A DNA stretch of 38,798 bases from Candidatus Geothermincola secundus (lineage in GTDB: Bacteria > Actinomycetota > Geothermincolia > Geothermincolales > Geothermincolaceae): positions 1-38,798 of the forward strand of contig JACVIY010000008.1 of assembly GCA_015711755.1 (NCBI GenBank), read 5' to 3'. Shown here in pieces: positions 15,544 through 24,047 of the stretch (positions within the stretch are counted from its first letter, which is position 1; each line of letters begins with the position of its first letter). The position numbers and the translations under genes were made by a program. Below the pieces are notes generated by a model. The model saw only the letters and a list, made by a program, of their open reading frames with translations, had not been told where the DNA came from and did no database searches.

Positions 15544-17067
15544 TCAGGTGGGGGCATCAAATGGCGGATCGAGGAGGGGAGGGTCCCCGCGCATGGCCGC
15601 CCGGGCGGCCTCACGGCCGCTGAGCATGGCCGAGGGGACCCCGCCTTTGAGCATGGACGTGTACGCCTGATGGCCGCACATATACAATCCGCCTATGGGC
15701 GTCCTGATCAGATCCAACCATCCCGGATGACTTTCCCGGAAGTCCCAGGACCAGCCGGCAACCGCCCCCTCACTGCGGCCTGCCAGGTCTGCGAAGGTCA
15801 ATGGCGTTGATGCATCGAGGGAAACCTCCGCTTCTTCCAGCCCCGGAATAAAACGGGATGCTGCGGCCCTAAGCATACGGGCGAGAATCATCTTGAATCG
15901 CAGATAACCGGGCTTCCTCCTTTGGGGTTCCGGGCGGTACCATTGGAAATCCTTCCAGGTGGAGGAGGTTCTGATCACCAGGACGGCGCCTCCTGGAGGG
16001 GCGGCATTCGGTTCGTCCCGGCTGAACAGGCAGAGCTCGACTTCGCTGCTCGGCTTCAGTGGTGCAATAAGCGGCCCTATTCCGCCATCTGCCGGATCAC
16101 CCCATTCCCCCAGACAGAAGATAACCCTGCTGGAGTGGCGGAAAATAGAGAGGTCTGCCAACGAGGCATTTAAACCCACGGCTACCTGGAAAACGGAAGA
16201 AGAAAGGGGTATCGATGCCACCGCTTGCAGCCATAAGGCCGGCACCTCGTTTTTCGGCAGCATTTCCAGGTAAGTCCGGCGGATGTCGGCATTGCAGATA
16301 ACCGTGCTGGCTCTCAAGCGGTCGCCGTTCTCCAGCTCTACTCCGACAACCCTCCCCCCCTCCACGCTGATCCCGATTACCCTGTTGTTCGTCATCAAGT
16401 GTCCTCCGGGAGACCCCGACCGAACAGTTTCGATCAGACCCTCGCAAAGGCGGTCTAACCCGCAGGTAGGGTAATGGATGCCTTGCTCGCAGAGAAGGTC
16501 CCACATGGCCGCAAGCAGTGCCACGCTGGAGTAGGGTTCACGGCATCCCTGACTTCCGAGGATGCGCCTCAGTTGCTCACCTGCCCCAAGTCTCTTCAGA
16601 AAATCACGCGCTGATGTGAGGAAGGCGTTTTCTGCGAGAGTGCGGGCCTCGTTTTGTTGAGGTTCCCTCAGTGCTCCGGAGACCGTGCGAACCGATGAGA
16701 AAAACTCCCGGATTACCTCGGATTCTCCCGGGAAAGCTTCGTGTAAGATCTCTTCCAGCTGCGAGAGGGGGGAGGAGAGGGCGATCTCCCGGCCGAACGC
16801 GTTTAAAAGATAGGAAACCCTTTGCGTCTCCAGGGGCATTCCGCAAAGACCCTCCCAGATCTCCTTGACTGTCGCCGGGGAGCTGAAACCGAGCGGACCT
16901 CTGGGAAAGCGATAATCACCACGCCGGAAGGTGGAGGCGGTGCCCCCCGAATGACCCGCCGCTTCCAGCACCACCACTTTCCATCCCTGCCTGGCCAGGG
17001 TGGCCCCTGCCACCAAGCCGCCCAGACCCGCGCCAATGACCAGGGCGTCCCACGATGATGCGCTCAT
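15544..17067 (-). CDS. phytoene desaturase-like NAD(P)/FAD-dependent oxidoreductase
   Basis: 507-residue flavoprotein of the CrtI/amine-oxidase superfamily. The N-terminal dinucleotide-binding motif is ALVIGAGLGGLVAGATLARQGWKVVVLEA, followed by GGTAST. A mid-protein strand ASTVICNADIRRTYLEMLP is typical of carotenoid desaturases and isomerases. The C-terminal FAD loop is TPIGGLYMCGHQAYTSMLKGGVPSAMLSGREAA. Relatives desaturate or isomerise polyenes and saturate prenyl chains; no other carotenoid or lipid gene lies nearby, so the substrate is unknown. By eye the gene is less GC-rich than its neighbours, which could reflect transfer. ATG start with GGAGAGGA about nine bases upstream. Transcribed alone, convergent with RNase HI. 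Confidence 0.85.
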   Translation of the reverse strand: MSASSWDALVIGAGLGGLVAGATLARQGWKVVVLEAAGHSGGTASTFRRGDYRFPRGPLGFSSPATVKEIWEGLCGMPLETQRVSYLLNAFGREIALSSPLSQLEEILHEAFPGESEVIREFFSSVRTVSGALREPQQNEARTLAENAFLTSARDFLKRLGAGEQLRRILGSQGCREPYSSVALLAAMWDLLCEQGIHYPTCGLDRLCEGLIETVRSGSPGGHLMTNNRVIGISVEGGRVVGVELENGDRLRASTVICNADIRRTYLEMLPKNEVPALWLQAVASIPLSSSVFQVAVGLNASLADLSIFRHSSRVIFCLGEWGDPADGGIGPLIAPLKPSSEVELCLFSRDEPNAAPPGGAVLVIRTSSTWKDFQWYRPEPQRRKPGYLRFKMILARMLRAAASRFIPGLEEAEVSLDASTPLTFADLAGRSEGAVAGWSWDFRESHPGWLDLIRTPIGGLYMCGHQAYTSMLKGGVPSAMLSGREAARAAMRGDPPLLDPPFDAPT

Positions 17068-17213
17068 ATGCCGCTTCCTCTCCCCGCCGTTCTCCTATTT
17101 CAATCCTGCGCGCCCCTTGGGGAGGGCCGCGCGGCGGTATACCCACTCTACCACGAAAGACGGCGATAGCGACGCGGGGCCGCCCTCTGGTTTTTTATGA
17201 AAGCTTGTAAAAA

Positions 17214-17224
17214 TATGTTAAAAT
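17214..17224 (+). promoter_or_regulatory. extended -10 promoter upstream of gene A
   Basis: TATGTTAAAAT contains TG-T-TAAAAT, a five-of-six -10 with the extended TGn element, in an AT-rich patch. No good -35. It lies about 75 bases before the ATG at 17300 and matches elements near 5466 and 36304. Confidence 0.4.
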
Positions 17225-17299
17225 GAATCCAAGCCACCGTTCATCCGGCTGCGGCTCCGCTCGGCGGAGGGCCGGTGGAAGCGAGTTTCTGGAGGGGGA

Positions 17300-18406
17300 A
17301 TGGCGATGAAGGTCAAGAAATGCAAGGTATGCGGATTCTGCATCCCGCTGGCGAGGTTCCTTCGTTTCAACGACAACGGGACCATAACCGAGCGGCTGAT
17401 GCCCGATTTCCGGGCGGTGCTCATCGAGGCGGATTTCATCACCGAGGTCTTCAGGCGCATAGAGAACGACCTGGGCGTGTCGGTCCAGCATATCGTATTC
17501 GAGGCCCAGCGAGCCGCCTCCAAGGCGGTCATCGATTCCAACATCAAAGGGATTCTGGCGGGAGCCCGGGTAGGGGCGGCCAAGAATATAACCGTCAACA
17601 TGTTCTGTCAGGTGGCCATCTGGACGGGGCAGGCCTATGCGGAAACCGTGGTCTACAAGCCCAAAAAATACGGGGAGGCCATCCTGCGAAACCCCTTCAA
17701 CCGGGACATCATGGCCGCGGTCATCGTGGGCGCTTTCGAGAGCTTGGAGAAGATGCCCTTCAAGCATACCTGGGTCAACAAGAGGGGGGAGGAGCTCATC
17801 CTGGTCCGGCCGGACAGCGCCCGCCCGCCCCTCGCCGACCGCATCAAGATAGAGATCGTCAAACCCAAGCCGGGCAACCGCAGCTTCGAGCGCTGCCCGG
17901 AATGCGGGGTCCCCATCGGGCTTTCCGGTCTGGACTGGCAGGAGGACAAGGGCATAATCATGGAGATGCGCCGGGGAGTGCGCATGGTCTTCCTCGATTC
18001 CTACGTGCCTCAGGTGGTATTCCAGGAGCTCACCCGGGAGTTCGGAGATCTGGTCTATCCCACCGTGGTGGACGCCATGAAGAACTTCTCCCTGAAGTGG
18101 CTGAAGGCTGAATACCTTGACCGCGACATGGAGCTGTTCGCCAACCGCGAGAAGCTCTACGCGGAGGTGCTGGAGAACTTGGCCCTGCGCGGCCAGGGCA
18201 ACCCCGTGGCCTTCTCGTCGGACAGCGACAAGATGATCGTGACCGTGGAGAATCCTTATAACCCCCACCTGCTGGCGGGGCATCTGTCGGCCATGTACGA
18301 ACTGGGCGAGGGCAGGCGGGCCAACGTGGAATGGCAGTACCTGGACGAGGCCACCATTCACTTCACCTTGACGCCGCGCAGGTCCTCGCAGGTGATGGCG
18401 GTCTGA
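17300..18406 (+). CDS. tandem CxxC-headed two-domain protein A (possibly V4R-like)
   Basis: 368 residues made of two copies of one domain of about 170-180 residues. Each copy opens with a CxxC pair (CKVCG at about 8; CPECG at about 200) and a strand pair with G-x-I. A helix bundle follows (ADFITEVFRRIENDLGVSVQHIVFEAQ; SYVPQVVFQELTREFGDLVYPTVV). Each ends with an NPxN strand-helix unit (NPFNRDIMAAVIVGAFESLEK; NPYNPHLLAGHLSAMYELGEG) and a final W-containing hairpin. The ending recalls V4R/hydrocarbon-binding domains, which bind small ligands; that link is tentative. A paralogue, B, lies at 25564-26643. RBS GGAGGGGGA precedes the ATG. The PAS kinase starts 24 bases downstream, so A may be part of a sensory unit. 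Function unknown. Confidence 0.8.
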   Translation: MAMKVKKCKVCGFCIPLARFLRFNDNGTITERLMPDFRAVLIEADFITEVFRRIENDLGVSVQHIVFEAQRAASKAVIDSNIKGILAGARVGAAKNITVNMFCQVAIWTGQAYAETVVYKPKKYGEAILRNPFNRDIMAAVIVGAFESLEKMPFKHTWVNKRGEELILVRPDSARPPLADRIKIEIVKPKPGNRSFERCPECGVPIGLSGLDWQEDKGIIMEMRRGVRMVFLDSYVPQVVFQELTREFGDLVYPTVVDAMKNFSLKWLKAEYLDRDMELFANREKLYAEVLENLALRGQGNPVAFSSDSDKMIVTVENPYNPHLLAGHLSAMYELGEGRRANVEWQYLDEATIHFTLTPRRSSQVMAV

Positions 18407-18430
18407 GAAAGGCGGCTTGAGCGGAGAGGG

Positions 18431-21085
18431 ATGTTGCCGGAAGAGCCCTCCTCCGAAACGCTGGCCGGATACCTTGAGGTGCTGAGAAGAGCGCTGGAGG
18501 AGGTAAGTTCCCCGTTCTTCCTCATCGACCTTGGCGGCGACCTCATCTATGCCAACCGCGCCGCGCGGGAGATCTCCGGGTTGCGCGAGGATGAGCGCGT
18601 TGCCCGCTGGCTTGCCGACGTGCTGATATCCTCCGCGGAGATAAACGACCCACTGGAGGCGTCGCGGCGCGGGGAGCGCTGGAGTGCGTGGGCATCGATC
18701 TGCTCCGCTGATGGGCGGGTTCAAGAGAGGCCACTCGAGGCCTCGACGATAAAAGACGCGAGCGGAAGGCCGATCGCCGCCCTGTGCCGCGCGGGAGAAG
18801 CTCCCGTGGAGGCCGAGGATGCCGAGGCCTATTACCACCGCCTCATCGAGGAGGTCCAGGAGGTCATCCTGGTGCTCGACCGACAGGGCACGATACTCTA
18901 TGTAAGCCCCTCCTACCGGCGTGTTTTCGGTTTCAGCGAGGAAGAGATGAAGGGGCGCTCCGCCTTCGAGTACCTGCATCCCGAAGACCTGGAGAGGGTG
19001 GGGCGCCTCTTCGCCGAGGGGATCGCGAGTCCGGGCCTTGAGGTGAGAGCGGAGTACCGCGTGAAGCACCGGGACGGCGGATGGCGCCTGGTGGAGGCGG
19101 TGGGACGCAACCTCCTGGAGGACCCCGCCGTGCGCGGGATCGTCATCAACTCGCGGGACGTGACCGAGGAGCGCCGCGCGCAAGAGGTGCTGCGTGCGGC
19201 GGAGGAGGTCTACCGCAACCTGGTTGAGAACGTTGATGACATCATCTTCACCATGGACAGAGAGGGGCGGGCCACTTCCATCAGCCCCGCCTTCAAGCGA
19301 GTGTCCGGATGGGAGGTGGAGGAATGGCTGGGCCGTTCCTTCCTCGAGCTGATCCATCCCGAGGACAGCGAGACCGCTCTGCGCACGTTCCGGCAGGTGA
19401 TGCGGGGAGAACGCCCTTCCCTCTATGAGCTGCGCTTCCGCAACAGCCGGGGCGAGTACGTGACCGGCGAGTTCGTGGTCACCCCCCAGTATGAGGGGGA
19501 TAGGGTGGTGGGGCTGCTGGGGGTGGGGAGGGATATAAGCGAGCGCAAGCGCTACCAGGAGGCGTTGCAGGCCAGCGAGGAGCGTCTCCGCCGCATCACC
19601 GACAACATGATGGACATGGTCAGCCAGGTCAGCGCCGAAGGCATCTTCGAGTATATAGGCCCGTCTCACCGCGCCATCCTCGGGTACGGGCCCGAGGACA
19701 TGCTGGGTCGCTCCATCTTCGAGTTCCTGCATCCCGATGACCTGGAGCGTTTGGCTGAAGAGTACGCAAGGGGCCTGGAGAGCCCCGGTCCCATCAAAGT
19801 TCAATATCGCTACCGACATGCCGACGGCCGTTACCTCTGGCTGGAGTCGGTGGCCAACCCCATCTTCGATGATGAGGGTAGGCTGTCAGGTGCGGTTCTG
19901 GGGACCAGGGACATCACCGAGCGCAAGCGCACCGAGGAACGCTTGGAGAAGCTGAACGGCTGCTTCCTCGATCTGGGGGCCGATTACCGCAGCAATATCG
20001 AGCTGCTGGTGAGGACGGGCAGGGAGATAATCGGCTGCGGGCTGCTCTTCTATCACAGGGAAAGGGAAGAGGGAGAGGCGGAGGATCTGGCTTCCTGGGA
20101 ATCGGATGAGCACTTGCTCGACCCCGAGGCCAAAGGGGAGCTGCTGGAGTTGATCGGCCGGGAAGCCAGGGAAGCCCTGATAGCCTGGTCCGCTGGGGAA
20201 GGAGCGCTCAGGGGAGGTCCCGCAAGCCCGACCCTCGGCCGCGTGGGTAGATTGATGGCCTGCCCCGTGCGCCTCCGCGGCGAGAGGGTGGCTCTGCTTT
20301 GCGCCGCGGACCACCTGCAAGAGCCCTTCTCAAGGGAGGAGGAGGAGTTCATGAGCATGCTGGCGCGCTCGCTGGCGGTGCAGGAGGAGAGGTGGGACCA
20401 TGAGGAGGCCCTGCGCGACTTCATCAACATAACCTCGCATGAGCTGAGGCATCCCATCGGGCTGATGAAGGGTTACGTGGAGGCCCTTATCGGCTTCGGT
20501 GAGGAGATGTCGAAGGAGGATCGGGACAAGTCGCTGGCGGCCCTGGAGAGGGCAGTGGATCGGCTTGACATGCTGGTGAACGAGCTTTTAGACGCCTCGC
20601 GGATCGATAGGGGAAGCTTTCCCATCTACCGGCGCGAGGTGGACCTGGAGCGTCTGGTCCCCGCTATCATCTCCGAGATGCGCTCGCGCGGCTGTTCCGG
20701 CCCTTTCATCTGGGAGAAGGATGGGGGCCTGCGCTTCTGCTGGGCCGATCCGGAGAAGCTCTCTCAGGTCCTGGTGATACTGCTGGACAATGCGGTGAAG
20801 TACTCACCCGAGGGCACCGAGGTGAAGGTGCGGGCGGAGGAGCGAGGGGATGAAGTGGAGATCTCGGTGGCGGACCGCGGCCCGGGGGTCCCGCCCCAGG
20901 AGCGCGAGAAGATATTCGGGCGGCTCTATCAGGTGGGGAGGGCCATTTACCATTCCAAGCCGGGCGTGGGGCTGGGGCTGTACATCGCTCGCAGGATCGT
21001 GGAAGCGCACGGAGGTCGCATCTGGTGCGAGGACAACCCGGGGGGCGGTGCGGTCTTCCGCTTTACCCTTCCCCGCCGCATCTGA
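18431..21085 (+). CDS. multi-PAS sensor histidine kinase
   Basis: 884 residues with no membrane segment, so a cytoplasmic sensor. Four PAS domains are visible: about 20-110 (FFLIDLGGDLIYANRAARE), 133-255 (VILVLDRQGTILYVSPSYRRVFGF), 259-380 (DIIFTMDREGRATSISPAFKRVSGW) and 384-500 (GIFEYIGPSHRAILGYGPEDM). The later ones carry PAC ends with RDITER or RDVTEE. A GAF-like region (about 505-650) follows, then HisKA with the phospho-acceptor in FINITSHELRHPIG (about 665). The HATPase has an N-box LLDNAVKYSPEGTEV, G1 DRGPGVP and G2 GVGLGLYIARRIVEAHGG. Expected to autophosphorylate and pass phosphate to a response regulator, which is not encoded nearby. RBS GGAGAGGG abuts the ATG. Likely co-transcribed with gene A. 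Confidence 0.93.
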   Translation: MLPEEPSSETLAGYLEVLRRALEEVSSPFFLIDLGGDLIYANRAAREISGLREDERVARWLADVLISSAEINDPLEASRRGERWSAWASICSADGRVQERPLEASTIKDASGRPIAALCRAGEAPVEAEDAEAYYHRLIEEVQEVILVLDRQGTILYVSPSYRRVFGFSEEEMKGRSAFEYLHPEDLERVGRLFAEGIASPGLEVRAEYRVKHRDGGWRLVEAVGRNLLEDPAVRGIVINSRDVTEERRAQEVLRAAEEVYRNLVENVDDIIFTMDREGRATSISPAFKRVSGWEVEEWLGRSFLELIHPEDSETALRTFRQVMRGERPSLYELRFRNSRGEYVTGEFVVTPQYEGDRVVGLLGVGRDISERKRYQEALQASEERLRRITDNMMDMVSQVSAEGIFEYIGPSHRAILGYGPEDMLGRSIFEFLHPDDLERLAEEYARGLESPGPIKVQYRYRHADGRYLWLESVANPIFDDEGRLSGAVLGTRDITERKRTEERLEKLNGCFLDLGADYRSNIELLVRTGREIIGCGLLFYHREREEGEAEDLASWESDEHLLDPEAKGELLELIGREAREALIAWSAGEGALRGGPASPTLGRVGRLMACPVRLRGERVALLCAADHLQEPFSREEEEFMSMLARSLAVQEERWDHEEALRDFINITSHELRHPIGLMKGYVEALIGFGEEMSKEDRDKSLAALERAVDRLDMLVNELLDASRIDRGSFPIYRREVDLERLVPAIISEMRSRGCSGPFIWEKDGGLRFCWADPEKLSQVLVILLDNAVKYSPEGTEVKVRAEERGDEVEISVADRGPGVPPQEREKIFGRLYQVGRAIYHSKPGVGLGLYIARRIVEAHGGRIWCEDNPGGGAVFRFTLPRRI

Positions 21086-21186
21086 ATCCTGCGTGCCCCG
21101 CTTGTCATTGGGAGCCGATGGTTTTTTAAAAGGCGTCGGCCCTACTATTTCTTTATAGAGGAAGGAAAGCCGAAGCGGCTGAGGAC

Positions 21187-21996
21187 TTAGCGCTGTCCTT
21201 CATATCCGGGGTCGCCTGGGAAGAGCAACTTCATCAGTCCCCCTTCCTCGACCAGGCGCGGAGCCACCTTTCGTATCTCCTTTATCCGGGCCGCGGCGAG
21301 CGCATCCTCGACGCAGTTGAAGGAGGCCAGCTCCCGCAGGTTGGCGACGGTGGGGGGCAGCATGGGGAATCGGCCCTCCCTGCACGACCGCAGGGCTTGT
21401 CCGGGCTCCACCCACACGCAGCCGCTTATCTCCTCGCCGTCCGTCAGCGGCTCCTGGCTATGGGGAGCCCCCGCCAGGTAGAAGCGCGCATCGAAGCGTA
21501 TGGGCATGGCCTCGGGCGTTATCCAGCGGGCGAAAGGGATAAGGAGTTCGACCGCCGGCCGCAAGCCCGCCCTTTTCAACATCGCGGTGAATCCGCCTCC
21601 CCCCTCCAACAGCTCCTTCCTCAGCGACAGCAGCACTTCCCTTTTCTCCAACGCGGATGGAGTTTTCTCTCCCGCGGGCCGGGCCAGGAGGATCCCGGTC
21701 TCCTCGAAGGTCTCGCGGATGGCCGCCAGGCGCAGAGGAAGGTCACCGAGCGAGCTATCCCCACAGCCCATTTCACGCCCCCCGCCCTTTTCCAACCCGT
21801 ACGTGCACAGAAGAGCGCCCGCATCTTCGAGGTCCTCATCCTCCACCGAACCTCCGGGGAAGACGTTCATGTCCGCGGCGAACTCGCTGCGCACGTGCCG
21901 ACGCACCATCAGCACTTGAAGCTCGCCGCTTGACGGCGAGTCGCGCAGCAGGATCAGGGTGGCCGCGTCCCGAGGTTCCGCCGGCAAGACCCGCAT
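21187..21996 (-). CDS. NUDIX hydrolase, NUDT19-like
   Basis: 269 residues. The start is AATLILLRD..., then VLMVRRHVRSEFAADMNVFPGGSVEDED; after an insert of about 30 residues comes the helix LAAIRETFEETGILLA, completing a split Nudix box (G...REXXEEXG). The inserted box and the overall length match the NUDT19/RP2-like subgroup, which includes CoA and acyl-CoA diphosphatases. That would suit the neighbouring acyl-CoA genes. Specificity is not proven by sequence. It begins six bases after the crotonase gene on the same strand, so the two are an operon. GGGAGG touches the ATG, which is unusually close; a TTG four codons in has better spacing. Confidence 0.85.
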   Translation of the reverse strand: MRVLPAEPRDAATLILLRDSPSSGELQVLMVRRHVRSEFAADMNVFPGGSVEDEDLEDAGALLCTYGLEKGGGREMGCGDSSLGDLPLRLAAIRETFEETGILLARPAGEKTPSALEKREVLLSLRKELLEGGGGFTAMLKRAGLRPAVELLIPFARWITPEAMPIRFDARFYLAGAPHSQEPLTDGEEISGCVWVEPGQALRSCREGRFPMLPPTVANLRELASFNCVEDALAAARIKEIRKVAPRLVEEGGLMKLLFPGDPGYEGQR

Positions 21997-22002
21997 CCTC
22001 CC

Positions 22003-22779
22003 TCAGCCGCCCAGCCCCGAAAGGCCCTCGGTGATGCCGTTGGAGATGATCAGGGCCTGATTGCGGTCCTCCATGCGCAGGGCGTCCTCGAGGGAACTCC
22101 CGTTGAGGGCGGCGTTGAAGGCGTCCTTGGTGAGGCGGAGGCCCAGAGGGTTCTTGGAGCACATCACCGCGGCCATCTCCTTCGCCGCCGGGAAAAGTTC
22201 CTCTCTGGGCATCACCCGGTTGACCAGCCCCATTCGCAGGGCTTCCTCGGCGAAGACCCTCTCCCCCGTCAGGCACATCTGGGCGGCGCGGCCCCAGCCG
22301 ACGATGCGGGGCAGGAAGAAAGAAGAGCCCATGTCCGCACCCCCCGTGCCTATGTTGATGTACTGGGCGCAGAACATGGCGTCCTCGGAAGCCAGGCGGA
22401 TGTCCGCGGCCAGGGCGAAGGAGAGCCCCGCGCCCATGGCCGGGCCGTGCACCGCGGCGATGATCGGCTGGGGGCAGGAGCGCATCAGGACGATGATGCG
22501 GGAGAACCCCCGCTGGCCTTCGAAAACGCTGCGGGCGGTGGGTTTCCCCTGATGGAACTCCGTGCCCGCCGCCTTCATGTCCAGCCCGCTGCAAAAGCCC
22601 TTCTCGCCCGCTCCCCTGACGATGAGGACGCGTACCCCCGCGTCCTCCTGCCGCTCACCCCAGAAGTGGTTGAGCTCGTCCAGCATGCGCTTGTTCACCG
22701 CGTTGACCACCCGGGGGCGGTTGTAGGTGAGTATGCCCACTTCCCCATCGGTCTCGTAAATGAGGGTCTCGTATTCCAC
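22003..22779 (-). CDS. enoyl-CoA hydratase/isomerase (crotonase) family protein
   Basis: 258 residues with the crotonase fold: NRPRVVNAVNKRMLDEL, oxyanion-hole segments KGFCSGLDMK and HGPAMGAGLSFALAAD, then MFCAQYINIGTGGADMGSSFFLPRIVG and the LTGERVFAEEALRMGLVNRV helix. The two glutamates of classical hydratase (GGGCE and PEI positions) read Ser120 and Tyr140. Instead an Asp stands in GADMG (about 149), the position used by dienoyl-CoA isomerases (AADVG). So a plain hydratase activity is doubtful, and an isomerase or another acyl-CoA reaction is more likely (inference). The start is GTG with AAAGGAG five bases upstream. First gene of a pair with NUDIX. Confidence 0.9.
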   Translation of the reverse strand: MEYETLIYETDGEVGILTYNRPRVVNAVNKRMLDELNHFWGERQEDAGVRVLIVRGAGEKGFCSGLDMKAAGTEFHQGKPTARSVFEGQRGFSRIIVLMRSCPQPIIAAVHGPAMGAGLSFALAADIRLASEDAMFCAQYINIGTGGADMGSSFFLPRIVGWGRAAQMCLTGERVFAEEALRMGLVNRVMPREELFPAAKEMAAVMCSKNPLGLRLTKDAFNAALNGSSLEDALRMEDRNQALIISNGITEGLSGLGG

Positions 22780-22817
22780 AGCCGCTCCTTTCCCTCGTTC
22801 CCGCGGTCACCCGGTCA

Positions 22818-22826
22818 ACTTTATCA
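22818..22826 (-). promoter_or_regulatory. candidate extended -10 promoter of the crotonase/NUDIX pair
   Basis: On the minus strand: TG-A-TAAAGT, about 38 bases before the GTG start at 22779, with no clear -35. Weak, but the position fits. Confidence 0.25.
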
Positions 22827-22971
22827 GAAAAAGCCGGCGCCTATGAGATCTCGGGATCGAGCCTCGGTTATCTCGAGGACGAGATCATCGGACGCGTTGA
22901 GCGACCTCATTGACCTTAGTGCATCATCTTCCGCGGCGCCGCTCCCGGGCGGCTTGGGATCTGCTCCTCGA

Positions 22972-23937
22972 TCACTTGAAATGGATGTTCTCCTTGAGGA
23001 ACCTCACCGTGTCCCCGGGGAAAGTCCCGCTCATGGACATTACCATCACCATGTATATCCGCTGGCCTTTGAAGAAAAGCAGGACATCGGCTCCCACGCC
23101 TACGGGCAGGTCTTCACCTTCCTGCAAGTCGAAGGTTATCTCCGCGCCCACGTCTCCGGACCTTGTCTGGAAGGCGCTTATCTTGTATATGTCCGAGTGC
23201 ATCCCCCCCGACAGGAGCCCGCTGCTGAACTCGTCCAGCAGCTCCTCCCGGTTCTCCTCGATATATTCCTCCATCTCCTCAAGGGTCATGTCCGATGTTG
23301 GCAGGGAAAAGGTCCCACCGCTGTCCATGTGCATCGCTATTATCATGTTGGTCATGCTCGAGTCCGTGAAGAAAGAGTCCATGGCGACCTCTCCGCCGAT
23401 ACCGCCTTCGAACATCTCACCGAAGTCCATGCCCATGAGATGGGAGGCCTCCTGCCAGCCCGGAGGGAGGGGTACAACTATATCGGGGACCATGCCGTCT
23501 TTCTTTCCCCCGTCCCTCCTGGTGTCGCTCTCTCTCGAACCCTTGCTGTCGCTTTCGGCGCTCTCCGCCCCCCTCGCCCCGTCGCCCTTCTTGTCCTCGA
23601 CGAACCACTTGGGGCCCACCGCGAAGCCCAGCAGCAGGACCACCGCCGCGGCTATGACCAGCAGGCCGGCCACTCCCAGAGCCACCAGTTTCCCCGCCCC
23701 CCCTCCTCCTTTTTCGGAGGCCGCGGGGGGCACGGGTGGGATGGCAGGTGGGGTGACCATGGTCGCCTGTGAGGGCTGAAAAGGCGCCGCCGGACCTTGC
23801 GACGTCGTTGTAGAGGCAGGGATCTCCGTGGCCTGCCGGCTCTCTGCGCCTGCGGCTTCAAGCGGGGCACCGCAGCGGGCGCAGAACCTGCCGCCTCCGA
23901 CCACAGCACCGCAATTCGGGCACTTCTTCTCTTCCAC
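22972..23937 (-). CDS. zinc-ribbon, single-TM protein with exported C-terminal domain
   Basis: 321 residues. The N-terminal double CxxC zinc ribbon (CPNCG...CARCGAP, residues 6-24) is joined by a Pro/Thr/Gln-rich linker to one TM segment (LVALGVAGLLVIAAAVVLLLGFAVG, about 85-110). A charged Ser/Asp/Lys linker then leads to an extracytoplasmic domain of about 170 residues (PLPPGWQEASHLMGMDFGE ... FFKGQRIYMVMVMSMSGTFPGDTVRFLKENIHFK). That last domain looks like the PsbP/LpqN-like 'stress' domains of lipoproteins, tentatively. Such zinc-ribbon membrane proteins are common in actinobacteria; function unknown. GTG start with GAAGGGGTGAT upstream. It stands alone between the acyl-CoA dehydrogenase and the crotonase gene. 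Confidence 0.78.
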   Translation of the reverse strand: MEEKKCPNCGAVVGGGRFCARCGAPLEAAGAESRQATEIPASTTTSQGPAAPFQPSQATMVTPPAIPPVPPAASEKGGGGAGKLVALGVAGLLVIAAAVVLLLGFAVGPKWFVEDKKGDGARGAESAESDSKGSRESDTRRDGGKKDGMVPDIVVPLPPGWQEASHLMGMDFGEMFEGGIGGEVAMDSFFTDSSMTNMIIAMHMDSGGTFSLPTSDMTLEEMEEYIEENREELLDEFSSGLLSGGMHSDIYKISAFQTRSGDVGAEITFDLQEGEDLPVGVGADVLLFFKGQRIYMVMVMSMSGTFPGDTVRFLKENIHFK

Positions 23938-24047
23938 GTGATCACCCCTTCATGGTCACCTGTTCCGGGCCCTTTATGTACAAATGACGCAGCAACGGCA
24001 CTCGACGCTCCCGCTCAAAGTGCCTGCGGGGACACTTCCCTCAGGCC

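Noticed and set aside
17195-19819. 874-residue minus-strand ORF
   Set aside because: It lies antisense to gene A and the PAS kinase, is rich in His, Gly, Arg and Pro, and has no domain pattern. Typical shadow ORF of GC-rich coding DNA.
21115-21155. Possible terminator GCCGATGGTTTTTTAAAAGGCGTCGGC after the kinase gene
   Set aside because: The arms pair only over about five bases and the T-run lies in the loop, not after the stem.
22447-23772. 441-residue plus-strand ORF
   Set aside because: Antisense to the crotonase and zinc-ribbon genes; composition is that of a shadow frame.
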